Source: Anopheles merus (lineage: Eukaryota > Arthropoda > Insecta > Diptera > Culicidae). From it: a stretch of 64,000 nt of DNA. Shown piece after piece: positions 1-10,005 of the stretch. Position 1 is the stretch's first letter. The number at the start of each line of letters is the position of its first letter. Below the pieces are notes generated by a model. The model ran no database searches. It saw only the letters and a program-made list of their open reading frames with translations, and was not told the origin of the DNA. The stretch lies in the NCBI RefSeq assembly GCF_017562075.2, contig NC_054084.1, positions 31,141,158 through 31,205,157 on the forward strand, written 5' to 3'. The position numbers and the translations under genes were made by a program.

Positions 1-461
1 GCTTCCAAAACAAAGTAGGCGAAGAGACCAGCACCGCGCCCCTCCATTTACTACACCAACCCAAAAGAGGCAAGAATGGGGAGGATGCGGGGGGTTCGGG
101 ACAAAGTAGTCCTCACGCATACCAGTGTATGCGGACCAAAGCAAGCGTTGGTGTGTTGTCCGTAGCCACACGCAGCAGGGGGAATGCACTTTCCCCATTT
201 GCATAGTTGCACAGCTAATTGCATCTTGGCACTATTGCGGGATACATGGACACACTTTTCGCGCGTGTGTGTGTGCATGTAGGGGAATTTTTTTTGTTTC
301 TTTCTAATCTGTAATGCAAATCAAACACGATTGAACACGCAAGCAAAAGCCCATCGAGTGGTGTACTTACCCTCCGGCGAATAAGTGAATGAAGGATTCC
401 CGGTCACGCTGTGACATAATTTATCGGCAATGACGGCTGTAGCGAAGATTGGTGTGCCTTC
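1..461 (-). CDS. Edge of an unrecognised minus-strand gene (partial, two putative exons)
   Basis: A consensus splice donor (GTAAGT) lies on the minus strand just after position 371. The preceding frame is open and not low-complexity, reading EGTPIFATAVIADKLC and then ending in FTYSPE. A likely acceptor (CCCCCAG) puts the exon at 461..371, 30 codons plus one base. On the far side of a ~320-bp intron, a pyrimidine-rich acceptor (GGTGTAG) precedes position 50. A second exon runs from there off the window edge and, in the matching phase, starts VNGGARCWSLRLLC. I do not recognise the protein family. The 5' end of the gene was not found; CA-rich DNA between 470 and 1200 could hold its promoter or 5' UTR. 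The model rests on splice signals and open frame only. Confidence 0.3.
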
Positions 462-471
462 CTGGGGGCTG

Positions 472-1744
472 CCTCTTATCGGTTTCGTGCAAACAGGGGA
501 AAAAAGTGCTACAATGCTGTGTGCACACACAAAGTATCTGGCCCTTTTTTGTAATGTTTTTTTTCCGTTTCTCTTACCCACACACACACACACAAACACC
601 GTGTCACACACCGTTTCTATGGAGTTCGCACACGCACACGAGCGTACCGCTTCTCCTGCTCTCCGTGCTCTCTCCGTGAGCAAAATGGGAAGAAAAAAAC
701 GATTCGCTCTTCTTCTCTGCCGACCTTCTTACTCTCGTGACGAAACGATTCCGATCATTTGTGTTTGCGCTTTCACTAGCCGATTACACGCTGATAAGGA
801 TGATTCCAATTGCCTAGGTCTCACGCCGTTCTTTCTACGTTGCCACGGCCTGTCCGCAGCAGGCGAAAAACGCACGCCGCGCGCGATATACGCGAAGTGA
901 TGTAACGTGCGCCTTGTGCTCCGAGAACGCGTGCTTTTCGTGGGGAGGGGGGAAAGGAAAGGTTGCCCTACCGGGTGTACGGGTTTGAACCGAACGAGTA
1001 TTATTAATTTGTCCCGCGGGCGATGCCGGACGGTCAATTTCGGGGAAATAAATTGGCGAAAACAATAATACAATCCCCTCCCTTCTGTTTCACTCCTTTT
1101 CCTTTACACGATATACGAACACACACACTAACGAATCGCAATCTACACCACACGCACGTACGCACACTCACACACAGAGCGAAGGAAAGATAAAACTATT
1201 CTGTGGCACTGCTTGGACAGAGTTAATTGTACGATAATCACTCACTGGGGAATGGTTTCACAACAAAGAACAATTTTGAAAGTCGCTTTTTCACGCTTTT
1301 ATATAAGTTCCAATTGTTTGAGTTTATTTTTGCTTCAATTCTTGATCAATTGCACCAACGGTAGTAACTTGCTTTGCACATCCGCACTCATTGACGTTTG
1401 GAGAGAGAATGCCTTCGCTGTCAGTTTCAACTCTGGGATTTAACCGCAGTCGCAGTCGCCGATTGTGTAGCGACAAACGGGGCCGAATGGTCCGCTTTGC
1501 TCGCAGCAGATGAAACCAGCGCTATGTGACAGCTGAGACATGCTGAGGCAGTGGTGTGCGAATTGGTACAATGTTTTTGCGGTTTTTTAGAAAGAAAAAT
1601 GCAGCCTATCAATTTTAAATTTCTTCAAATTCACAAAAAAATAAAATCACTCTCGATAAAATATTAGTTCATTCCTTGTTGTTGTTGTTGTTGTTGTTGA
1701 AACAGTTTATAAAGGCTTTGGCTCCAACGGAGTTCTTTCGCCTC
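472..1744. other. Noncoding, CA-rich stretch with no supported gene
   Basis: Short CA tracts lie near 580-600, 1120-1130 and 1150-1175, and a GTT trinucleotide repeat lies at about 1676-1699. Open frames here (for example 430-900) contain repeat-encoded residues and lack splice support. The stretch may include the promoter or 5' UTR of the minus-strand gene at the left edge. I see nothing else in it. Confidence 0.5.
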
Positions 1745-2281
1745 TTAACCGTAGAGTTGGCAACCGGATTTACACACGTAAATTGGCAACCGGCATACCC
1801 GGGTATTCCACACGTTTTGATACAAAATATTAACGATTTTCATAGGTAAACAATGCTTTCTATATTTTAATGCTGTAAGCAAGTAATGCTGACCATATAT
1901 TCTCTTCTATTTCATTTATTCATAAAGTTTTTTTTTCATTTTTTGATAAAAATAACGGTCAAATAGAAATTTGGAATCGCTTGAATTTGACTCGAAAATA
2001 AGCACAATACGAAAAGAGGAAGAAGAGAAACGTCATTCTCCATACAAAATTTATGGAATACCCGGGTATGCTGGTTGCCAACTTACGTGGTAAAGTTAAA
2101 AAAAATCAAAATAAAATATTTACAGGCTGTTTAAAATTACAACATATGCACTAAAAAATCATAAATTAGAAGTTGGGAGGCTACGGAAAATTTGAGGTCA
2201 ATAAAAGCAATGAATCAAAAGTTATTGCAGTTCGAAGCTGAAAAAAATACCCGGGTATCCGGTTGCCAACTTAAAGGTTAA
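1745..2281. mobile_element. MITE with TTAA ends and nested inverted repeats
   Basis: TTAA at 1745-1748 is followed by CCGTAGAGTTGGCAACCGGAT. The right end at 2278-2281 is the mirror image: TTAACCTTTAAGTTGGCAAC when read on the minus strand. A second, longer inverted pair sits inside, at about 1774-1810 and 2052-2088, with only a few mismatches and a palindromic core ATACCCGGGTAT. The core also recurs at about 2248. TTAA target duplications are typical of piggyBac-like elements, so a non-autonomous piggyBac-type MITE is the best guess. It has no coding capacity. A 14-base direct repeat (AGTTCATTCCTTGT) lies at 1666-1679 and 2283-2296, so the exact borders may be wider. Confidence 0.6.
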
Positions 2282-2587
2282 AAGTTCATTCCTTGTCTTC
2301 TTCTAATGATAAAAAAGACTAATAACAGATTTCTCTTCGAGGCCGATTAAAATGCAAAAACATGAAGAGATGTTCCGATTAATCGAACGATATCACATGG
2401 TTGGTTCAGATAAGATGCGAACCCTCTCATGTATTTTGTTTCGTCAAGCACAAATGTACGATAACGTCGGTCAAATGAATCCTTGCTGCTAAATTGGTTT
2501 GGGAGAGAACTTTATTCTGATACTCATTGCGTTCGATACATCGCATAATTCTTTGATCGATTCTCACAATTAAGCTACTTTACTTTC

Positions 2588-2593
2588 TTTATT
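2588..2593 (-). terminator. Poly(A) signal, likely for the V-ATPase c'' gene
   Basis: AATAAA on the minus strand (TTTATT on plus) lies downstream of the V-ATPase proteolipid stop codon. It would give a 3' UTR of about 870 bases spanning 2570-3458. No other gene is visible in that stretch. Confidence 0.4.
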
Positions 2594-3458
2594 AAGTTGG
2601 GGGAGAACGTTTGGGGTGGAATAATGTTTACATACATCAAGTACTTTTTCTTTGCTTTTTGTTTATACACACTGATAATCCTTGCCCGGCAGCGCAGGTA
2701 CAAGGGAGTAAAAGAGTAAGCATTGCAGGGTAACGAAACGAAACTAAAGTTTGCCATCATCGCGGACGGGCATTTACAACAATGTACAGAGGGGAAAGAA
2801 AAATACAACAACTGTTGGCGCGGGAGGAGGGGGAAGGTGGTGATGATCGGTTTCTGTTCCTCCCATTTCCGGTTGTTCTCTTCCTTCCCCTCTTCTTATC
2901 AGGCAGAGCAGAGCAGCACGGCGACAGGTGGTGACGGAAATTGGTGGAGAAATTGTTGTCGCCGCCGTCTGTGGAACCCGTCGGCCGCCACATCATTCGG
3001 CTTTGGGAAAGCTCTGGTGACACTAGCCACGGTGCATCATACTTTATATACTTGGAATGGCCAAACAGACAGTTCTGTCCTCGTGACGGTTATGGGCAGC
3101 CCCCGTCGAGGATTGGATCTAGCAAATTAAATAACAATAATCTTATAAACACATAATCATCCATGAGGGGTCCTCGCATTTGTTTTGCTTCGTGGCCGAT
3201 AGTAGGTGGCTGAATTGGTTGTTGAATACTTTTGGAATTCTGAAATATAAAGGGATGATTTTCTTTAATGATGCTATACGTTGAAGATGTTCGCAATTTC
3301 TGTTGCAACCTACCATTTCGCTAGGACTTCATTGATAATCTTTCGCTTTCTGGGGGAGCAAGACAGGTGGCAATTGTGCTTTGTGTTTGAACATACGGGT
3401 GTGTCGGGTGGTTTGCCTTCCCATTCTCTCTCTATCTCCCCCTCCACATATCCACTGC

Positions 3459-4085
3459 TTACTCCTTGTCACCCATCTTCACCTTGGAGGTCATGTAAAT
3501 ACCGACGATCAGGCCAAACAGACCGATGGCGGAACCGAAGATCTCCACGATCAGAATCTTCACGAACAGGGCCGAGTTGGCGGCATCGGCCAGGGCCGCA
3601 CCGGATCCTACAATACCGACCGCGATACCGCAGAACAGGTTGACCAGTCCGACGGCCAGTCCAGCGCCAAACATTACATAACCGGACATCCAGTTGTTGT
3701 TGCGGATGTTCTCGTTGGCCGCTATCGTCGACCACTTGAAGCTGTCCAGCATGCCAGACAGCACGATGGCCGTGATCAGCCCGTAGATGGCGACCGCCTC
3801 ACAGAAGATAACCGAGATCAGATTCTTCGTCTTGATGCGCGGGGCCTTCACACCGCCACCCACGATGCTCACGCCGGTCGTGTGGATGCCCATGGCGGCG
3901 CCGACGACGGACAGGGCGACCGCGAACCCGATGCCGAGGGTGGCCCACATGTACGGGGAGGTTTCCTCCAGGAACCAGCCGACGCTGACGCGCTCGCCCT
4001 TGCCCGTGAGGACATGGTACAGTATCAGTACGGTCGCGACCGACACGAACGACGTCGAGAAGATGTAACCGAGTGTGTAGCGCAT
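3459..4085 (-). CDS. VhaPPA1-1: V-type proton ATPase 21-kDa proteolipid subunit c''
   Basis: This 208-residue, four-helix membrane protein of the V0 rotor ring carries protons across endomembranes and acidifies lysosomes, Golgi and apical membranes. The sequence has the family's FLxETSPxMW segment, then GGGVKAPRIKTKNLIS, and then FCEAVAIYG. Glu96 in that last motif is the expected proton-carrying acid. A second proteolipid repeat follows (FGAGLAVGLVNLFCG and VGIVGSGAALADA), with the conserved C-terminus FVKILIVEIFGSAIGLFG and a basic tail ending KMGDKE. The start chosen is the ATG of MRYTLGYIF. A pyrimidine/AG acceptor lies 12 bases upstream (CCCGCAG), so a noncoding first exon sits further right. 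Length matches the family (about 205-212). The gene is head-to-head with FBXL15. Confidence 0.95.
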   Translation of the reverse strand: MRYTLGYIFSTSFVSVATVLILYHVLTGKGERVSVGWFLEETSPYMWATLGIGFAVALSVVGAAMGIHTTGVSIVGGGVKAPRIKTKNLISVIFCEAVAIYGLITAIVLSGMLDSFKWSTIAANENIRNNNWMSGYVMFGAGLAVGLVNLFCGIAVGIVGSGAALADAANSALFVKILIVEIFGSAIGLFGLIVGIYMTSKVKMGDKE

Positions 4086-4831
4086 GTTGGAGCCTTCCTG
4101 CGGGATACGGAAAATGGCGTTACAGATGGGGACGGACACGGTGCACCACTGCACTGGAAAATCGATCCGTTTCAACTCACTTTTGCGCGATACGGGGCAC
4201 CACCAGAGTTTTGCAGCAGCAACAAATACACAAAATTTCAGTCACAAGATCAAGACGTCATATGACCGAGCAAAGAAGAAAACGCCAACGAGAAAAAAAA
4301 CCACAACCCCACTGACAGCTGTCAGGTGACAGGTCCCGCGAGCGCTGCCATCCGCTTATCCGGGGAAAGAAATTGCGCACCATTGTAATGTTTTGAAAAT
4401 GTTCGTTTTTGCATTTTTTATGATTTCTTCCTGTTCTGTGTTTTACTAGAAACATTTGAGTAACATTTTCATCCAATTGTTTACTTCCTAGCAACAACAA
4501 TTAACGAAATTACCTCCCAACCAAGGTTACTATATGGGTTTGCATTTTTTTCTTCCCCTCCAGAACGTCAAAACGCTCTGTTGTTTTATATGGCTGCAAA
4601 ACAACATCAAAACATTACGTGCCCAAAATCACACACCAATAATAAAATATCCAACAAATTCATCCATCGTGCAGTGAACGCCGTGTGAAACGCATATTGC
4701 AAATGCTGCCCCAGGCGGAAGTGGAAAAACGCCCCGAAAGCAGCAACCATCCACCAATTTCCGTCTAGAGAGAGAGAGAGAGCGAGGGGCCCGTGTAAGA
4801 TCCAGTCCGTCGCGACGACGGATGTGCACCA
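4086..4831. promoter_or_regulatory. Bidirectional promoter region, V-ATPase c'' / FBXL15
   Basis: The two start codons are 746 bp apart and point away from each other. The interval holds the 5' UTR intron of the V-ATPase gene and a 12-base palindrome TGACAGCTGTCA at about 4313-4324, followed at once by another TGACAG. There is no obvious TATA box. A GA-repeat lies in the probable FBXL15 5' UTR at about 4769-4783. Confidence 0.5.
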
Positions 4832-5792
4832 ATGGCGGACAGTGACAACAGCGATAACGATGGGCTGAGCCTGTTCGATATCGTCTGGGAGGACGTGCTG
4901 TACGTGAAGCTGTTCCCGCTGCTCTCGCTGAAGGACCTGTTTAACCTGCGGTGCTGCTCGCACCTGGCCAAAACCTTCGTCGACAATGGGCTGCGTCGGC
5001 TGCAGGAGATCAACCTGTCCGGGAACAACTCGCCCCACCTCGACCTGGCCCTCACCGTGCTGGCCGACAACTGCCGGAACGTGCGGGTCGTCAATCTGGC
5101 CCGCTGCAACTGGCTGCAGGACAGCGTGCTCTGCCCGCTGCTCAAGCACAACCGCCGGCTGACGAAGATCAATCTGAGCGAGTGTCTCAACATCACTCCC
5201 CGCTCGATGCAGCCGATCATCATCGGGTGCAAGCAGCTCACCACGCTCAAGCTGTCCCACTGCCACTGGCTCACGATCGGGGCGATGGAGGCGCTGACGC
5301 TGCACCACACCAAACTGCAGGAGCTGGACGTGTCGCACTGTGCCGCTCTGAACGAGCGCTGCATCTCGGTGTTTCTACTCAGCTGCCGCATGCTGAAGAC
5401 GCTCTCATTGTCCAATGTGCCCGCGGTCACGGACAATTTGCTATTTGCGATAGCGAAGCATTCAAAATTCATCAAAAACCTTAACCTAGTCGGTTGTTAC
5501 CTTATTACGGATCGGGGTGTTTTGTAAGTTGGCAGGCAGCCAGCCATTGAAACCCACCGGCCGTGCGTGACCCTCGCTCTAACGTTCACCCTCTTTTGCC
5601 TTCATTTGCAGAGCGCTTGCCTTTTGCTGTAAGGAGCTGGAATCGCTTATGGTGCGCGAGTGTCCCCATGTGACGGAGCGAAGCCTGGCGGTGCTGCGCG
5701 GGCGTGTATTCATCGACCGACCGCGCGTCTACCAGCAGGACATGAACATGGTGCCGAACATGGGCTTTCCCCGGCTGTTTCTGCAGGTCTGA
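4832..5792 (+). CDS. Fbxl15: F-box/LRR protein, FBXL15 orthologue
   Basis: Two exons, 4832..5523 and 5612..5792 (GTAAGT donor, TTTGCAG acceptor, 88-bp intron), encode 290 residues. An N-terminal F-box-like segment (LSLFDIVWEDVLYVKLFPLL) is followed by about seven cysteine-type leucine-rich repeats (NLARCNWLQD, NLSECLNITP, KLSHCHWLTI and so on). The tail ends FLQV, like the NLQV end of vertebrate FBXL15. Family knowledge: FBXL15 is the substrate receptor of an SCF ubiquitin ligase; in vertebrates it targets SMURF1 and so modulates BMP signalling. Length agrees with the ~300-residue vertebrate protein. Poly(A) signal ATTAAA at 6118-6123, only about 25 bp from that of the convergent RRM gene. 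Confidence 0.9.
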
Positions 5793-6117
5793 TTTGGTGG
5801 CCCAGCCACCGTTTCCCCCCATCTTCCCACGCTTCTCCCCACGTAGGTCACCCGCCCTCCCCGCGGGATTCGTTACGCAAGCCATAACTGGGATAATATT
5901 TTACGGATAATACATGGAAAAAGGGTGTGATAGTTATCGTAATAGTTAACAAACGTGACATACAATGGAGCACGGAGCGCTGTAAATAATAGTGCGTAGC
6001 GCGCGCACACAAACACACACACACACATATATACAGGAGACATACCTATAGGCTATACTTACCATGCTATATATGTACCATTTATCTTGTTGTATACATA
6101 CAGGGCCGTAAATTTAA

Positions 6118-6150
6118 ATTAAAAGAAAAACTAAATACACGTAATTTATT
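6118..6150. terminator. Interleaved poly(A) signals of FBXL15 and the RRM gene
   Basis: ATTAAA on plus at 6118-6123 and AATAAA on minus at 6145-6150 (TTTATT on plus) face each other. Normal cleavage 10-30 bases past each signal would make the two 3' ends overlap. Confidence 0.45.
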
Positions 6151-6197
6151 TGATTTCGTCTTATCGGCAAAATCGACGACTTAAACAACGGTTAGCT

Positions 6198-7094
6198 TTA
6201 TTTCTTCTCCTTTTTGCCTTTCGGCGCCTGTTGCTTGTTGGCATTCGGTTTCGCCCCGCCCGCTTTTCCCTTCTGCTTCCGCCACTTCTGATTCTTGGCG
6301 GGGGATTTCTTCACTGGCGATGCGGCGGTGGCTGCTGCTGGTTTACCCTGCTGCTGCTTCTTCTTCTTCTGTCTTGCGCCGCCCTTGACGCCCGCCGGTT
6401 GCTGTTTCGCCTTCAGACGCCGCGCTTCCCGCCTTTCCTTCGTGCGAAGCTTTTTCTTCGCCTTATGTGCTTCGGTGGTCGTTGAACCAAACTTGGACCG
6501 TTCCACCACCACCGGATGCCCATTCAACGCTTCACCGCTTTTACGGAGGGCCTTCTCCACCTGACCCGCATTGTCGAACATCACGATCGCCAGGGCCTTG
6601 CTGCGCACACGCCTCGCCAACTTGCATTTGCCCACGTCGGCGAAGAACTGCACCACATGCTCATCGGTGCTGGTGGGCTTCAGGTGCTTGACGCAAACGG
6701 TTCGCGCCAGCCGATCCGAAATGGATTGCTTCGACTGTGTGCCATTGGGTGAGCCGCCGACCTTCGGAGACGCCTTCGCCGGGGCAACCTTGCCGGCTTT
6801 GTTGGCCTTGGTGGGAGTGTTGTTGGCCTTTCCCTGCTTTTTGTTGCCCTTCGCCGGAACCTGCGCCGGCGCCTCATCCGACTCCTCCCCTTCGTCCTCG
6901 TCCGAATCGTCATCTTCCGGGGCTATGGACTCATCGTCTTCGAGCTCCATTTCATCGTCGTCCTCCTCCGCCTCGCTGTCCAGCATGTCGCTATCCTCTT
7001 CCGGTTCCTGCTGCTGCTGCTTCTTCGGCCCTCCTTTCTTGCCCTCCAGCATGATGAAGCTGTTCGAGTTCTGGGTTTTGCTCTTCACCGCCAT
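6198..7094 (-). CDS. Single-RRM nucleolar-type RNA-binding protein
   Basis: An intronless 298-residue protein. Residues ~20-80 are strongly acidic (runs of D/E with S). Residues ~126-200 form an RNA-recognition motif: the RNP2-like strand is TVCVKHLKP, and RNP1 is degenerate (ALAIVMFDN). The C-terminal ~95 residues are Lys/Ala/Gln-rich, with many KK and QQQ. Acidic, RRM and basic-tail order is typical of nucleolar ribosome-biogenesis factors, but I cannot name a specific orthologue. The start is the ATG in CAAACATGG, preferred over upstream in-frame codons that lie in the promoter. The gene is head-to-head with ZAD zinc-finger gene 1, whose ATG is 330 bp away. The RRM call is sound; the nucleolar role is inferred from composition. 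Confidence 0.8.
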   Translation of the reverse strand: MAVKSKTQNSNSFIMLEGKKGGPKKQQQQEPEEDSDMLDSEAEEDDDEMELEDDESIAPEDDDSDEDEGEESDEAPAQVPAKGNKKQGKANNTPTKANKAGKVAPAKASPKVGGSPNGTQSKQSISDRLARTVCVKHLKPTSTDEHVVQFFADVGKCKLARRVRSKALAIVMFDNAGQVEKALRKSGEALNGHPVVVERSKFGSTTTEAHKAKKKLRTKERREARRLKAKQQPAGVKGGARQKKKKQQQGKPAAATAASPVKKSPAKNQKWRKQKGKAGGAKPNANKQQAPKGKKEKK

Positions 7095-7423
7095 GTTTGC
7101 CTTTGCCGATCGGGATGTACGGTAAAGTGAACAGAAAAGTGGACAATTGTACGCGTTGCTCAAACGAAGCACAAATTCAACTCCCGCTCGCACGTGTTGA
7201 GGAATTGGAACAACGTTCTGTGGGACCTGTCAAACGCGTGGTGGCGACATCGACCAAGGTTGCTAGTGGCGGTGCAGTGTGCTTCCCTCGCCCATCCACA
7301 AACAACCTGTATCAACCGTGTGACAATCGAGTTGAACCTTTTTGTTTATTGTTTTCGCTGGCGGGCGGGAGTGAAATAAATTGAACGAATTAGCGTGTAT
7401 TTTTGCTACTGCTCATACCAAAA
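7095..7423. promoter_or_regulatory. Short bidirectional promoter, RRM gene / ZAD zinc-finger gene 1
   Basis: Only 329 bp separate the two start codons. A CTGTCAAA motif lies at about 7227-7235. No TATA box is apparent. Confidence 0.5.
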
Positions 7424-9693
7424 ATGACTCAACATGATGCTGCATCACAGTGTCGAGTTTGTGATAAAGCGATCCTCGCCCAGAAACCGGTACCCATCTT
7501 TTCGCCGCTCGCCGTGGGAAACGGGAAGGAAGCGGATATCAGCACGAAAAGCATCGCCGAGATGATGAGCGAATTGGCGGATGTAACGGTAGGGCTGTCC
7601 GTTGCCATGGTTCCGATTGTGGGCAAAAGGTTGACTCTAACTTAACTTCCATTCCTTCCCCAGATCAGTCCCACTGATGATCGATCGAAGTACATCTGCT
7701 CCGTTTGCTTAAAAGCGCTCGAAAAAGCCATTCATCTACGTCAACAGATACGAGCCGCCGAAAAGGCTGAGCCAACGCAATTGCAGTACGGAATGATTTT
7801 CCTATTGGTTCTTTCGCACTTTTCCTGTTCATTCAAGTTAGAATACACTTTGCTTGCAGATCGATTCAGATAGAAAACATCGCCGAGCAGGACTACAGTT
7901 TGGAGTATTTGGATGAATTTAAAGATGAAATCGATAGCAGCGTAATGCTGCTCCGGGATACACTTACCGCCCTATCCGAGGATCTTGGTGGTGAAAATGA
8001 GCTTCCCGAAAAACAACCAACCGTTCGTGCACTGTCCGAGGTTGAAGAGGACGTCGAAGCGATCGAACAGGGCAAATTTACGTTCATTGTGCCACCGCCG
8101 GACCTGATCGCCGTTCGGATTGAATTTGAGCACTTTGAGTACTTGGAGCTACGTGGCGAACGGTGTTGCGGCTGTCCACACATTGCTGCGTCTCGCGATG
8201 CACTGATGGTGCACGCAAAGGAAACGCACTCCCAAAAATATTACCCCGACGATAGTAGCTACACGTGCCCGATGTGCTATCAAAAGTTTGCCACTGCCAG
8301 TGCACTGGAAAGCCACAACCAGTACTATCTGTACAGTGATGTGTTTCTGTGCAGCGTTTGTCGCAATGCGTTCAACTGCCAAACCCGGCTCATGCTGCAT
8401 CTCCAGGACAGCCATCAGCTAGAACCGTCGCTTAATGATGGAGTAGAGATTGCACCGGCGCAAAATGAGGCAGAACCGCATTTACAGGAAAAAGCGTCCC
8501 CGGTAGCTGGTACCAATTTACCACTAACATTACCGGAACCAAAGTTTATAAAAGAAACACGCGTTTATCCACAGTATCGGTTGTACTGTCTCAGCGCAGA
8601 ACGGTGCTGCGCCTGTGGCGTTTATCAAGAATCGCTCGAACGGCACACCTCCGAATGTCACGTGGACACGAGCGAGCCGGAAGCGGATGGGTTGCTCCGT
8701 TGCGTTGTTTGCAGCCGTACCTTTCCCACCCACCAGGAGCAAATTCTGCACGAGGAGGAGCGCAGAAATACGAAGCAAATTTACCAATGTCGAAGGTGCG
8801 AAAAGCTTTTCGCTCGAAAGAATCAGCTTTTGAAGCACTTACAAACAACAGAGTCCGGTTGCAATGGCCTAGAGGGAAAGATTGAAACGACCATAAATGA
8901 TGGCGAACGGGACGGCGTTTCAGGAAATTGCTTTTGCTGCTGCTTTGCACGCTGCAAGGAGGAGTACGCAAACGAACGGGATCTGCTCAACCACGCCCAG
9001 ACCGTGCACGGCGGAAGAAGAAAGGAGAATGAATGCAAGCTGCAGGAACGGTATGGGACGGCAATACCGGAACGGCACTGCTGTCCCATCTGCCGGCGAA
9101 CGTTCGACAGTGAGGAAAAGGTGCAGAAGCACCGCAGCTATAAGCTCGCCCTGCCCAAGCAAACGTGCCGCCAGTGTGGCCGGGTGTTCATGAAAGCGTC
9201 CGGACTGCGGGAGCACCAGCTAAGGGAACATTTGAACCTTCAGCTAGAGTTTGGGTGCGAAGTGTGCGGGAAGCAGTTTGTAAATCGGGCCACGCTAAAC
9301 AAACACCGCCGGGTGCACGAACCGTCCCGCAACTATCCCTGCTCGGTCGAGGGCTGCGGGATGCTGTTTCGCGACAAGCCGCTGATGCAACGGCACTATC
9401 GCAATGTACATTCGGTGGTGCAGGCGTACGAGTGTCCGCACTGCCAGAAGCGCTTCCGGACGAAGGAGTCGCTCGATATACACGAGCGGAGTCATACGGG
9501 CGAGCGACCGTTTGCGTGTCGGTACGAGGGGTGCAGCAAGGCGTACGCACACGGCACCGATCGGAAGCGGCACGAACGGTCGGCGCACACGGGCGAGAAG
9601 CCCCACACGTGCACGGTTTGTGGGGCGGGATTTCTGCGCCGGCGGGAAATGCGGCTGCACCTCGAGAAGGTTCACGAATGGCAGGAGAAATAA
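7424..9693 (+). CDS. ZAD C2H2 zinc-finger protein 1
   Basis: Three exons, 7424..7588, 7664..7785 and 7860..9693, encode 706 residues. An N-terminal ZAD has its four zinc ligands at C10, C13, C67 and C70 (CRVC and CSVC). ZADs are insect dimerisation domains. After an acidic linker come three copies of a three-finger module (from residue ~197): a CC-type finger (RCCGC, RCCAC, then a CCFARC variant), a finger lacking its last His, and a C2H2 finger. Five canonical C2H2 fingers with TGERP/TGEKP linkers end the protein. It is probably a nuclear DNA-binding factor; targets are unknown. This paralogue keeps both family introns: one in phase 0 inside the ZAD and one in phase 2 just after it. The stop codon lies inside an AATAAA (9689-9694). 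Confidence 0.9.
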
Positions 9694-9737
9694 AGAGCAT
9701 TTTGCTTCGTTTTTATTAAAATCATCACAAGTTTATT
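9689..9737. terminator. Overlapping poly(A) signals, zinc-finger gene 1 and fizzy
   Basis: AATAAA at 9689-9694 overlaps the TAA stop of zinc-finger gene 1. ATTAAA at 9715-9720 (plus) overlaps a minus-strand AATAAA at 9712-9717, and a second minus signal lies at 9732-9737. The genes converge here with at most tens of bases between their ends. Confidence 0.5.
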
Positions 9738-10005
9738 AACGATGGAATCGCCTACAACACATGCTAAGGATGGTTACAATTGTCAAAAAAAAAAAAAAGA
9801 AATTACACATGGTTAAAAGCATACAAAGAGCACATTATCTACCATTATCCATTACGCTAATACACGCAATTTTCAGTCAGTTTGTGTTTGTTCAAAACTA
9901 CGGCACACTAAGTCGACGCTCGTTGCCATCGAAACCATCGATGGGCTGGTTCCATTCGCCAGGAATTGAGCACTTTTCTCCCTCTCCCACCGGTATCCTT
10001 CATCC

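Noticed and set aside
430..900. 156-codon plus-strand frame
   Set aside because: It runs through CA-repeat DNA (HTHTHTN), has no splice or start context, and overlaps the minus-strand exon candidate.
2723..3130. 135-codon plus-strand frame
   Set aside because: It is opposite the probable V-ATPase 3' UTR; no recognisable domain or splice support.
3381..4265. 294-codon plus-strand frame
   Set aside because: It is the antisense shadow of the V-ATPase proteolipid gene; its composition is His/Asp/Arg-rich as expected from the complement of GC-rich codons.
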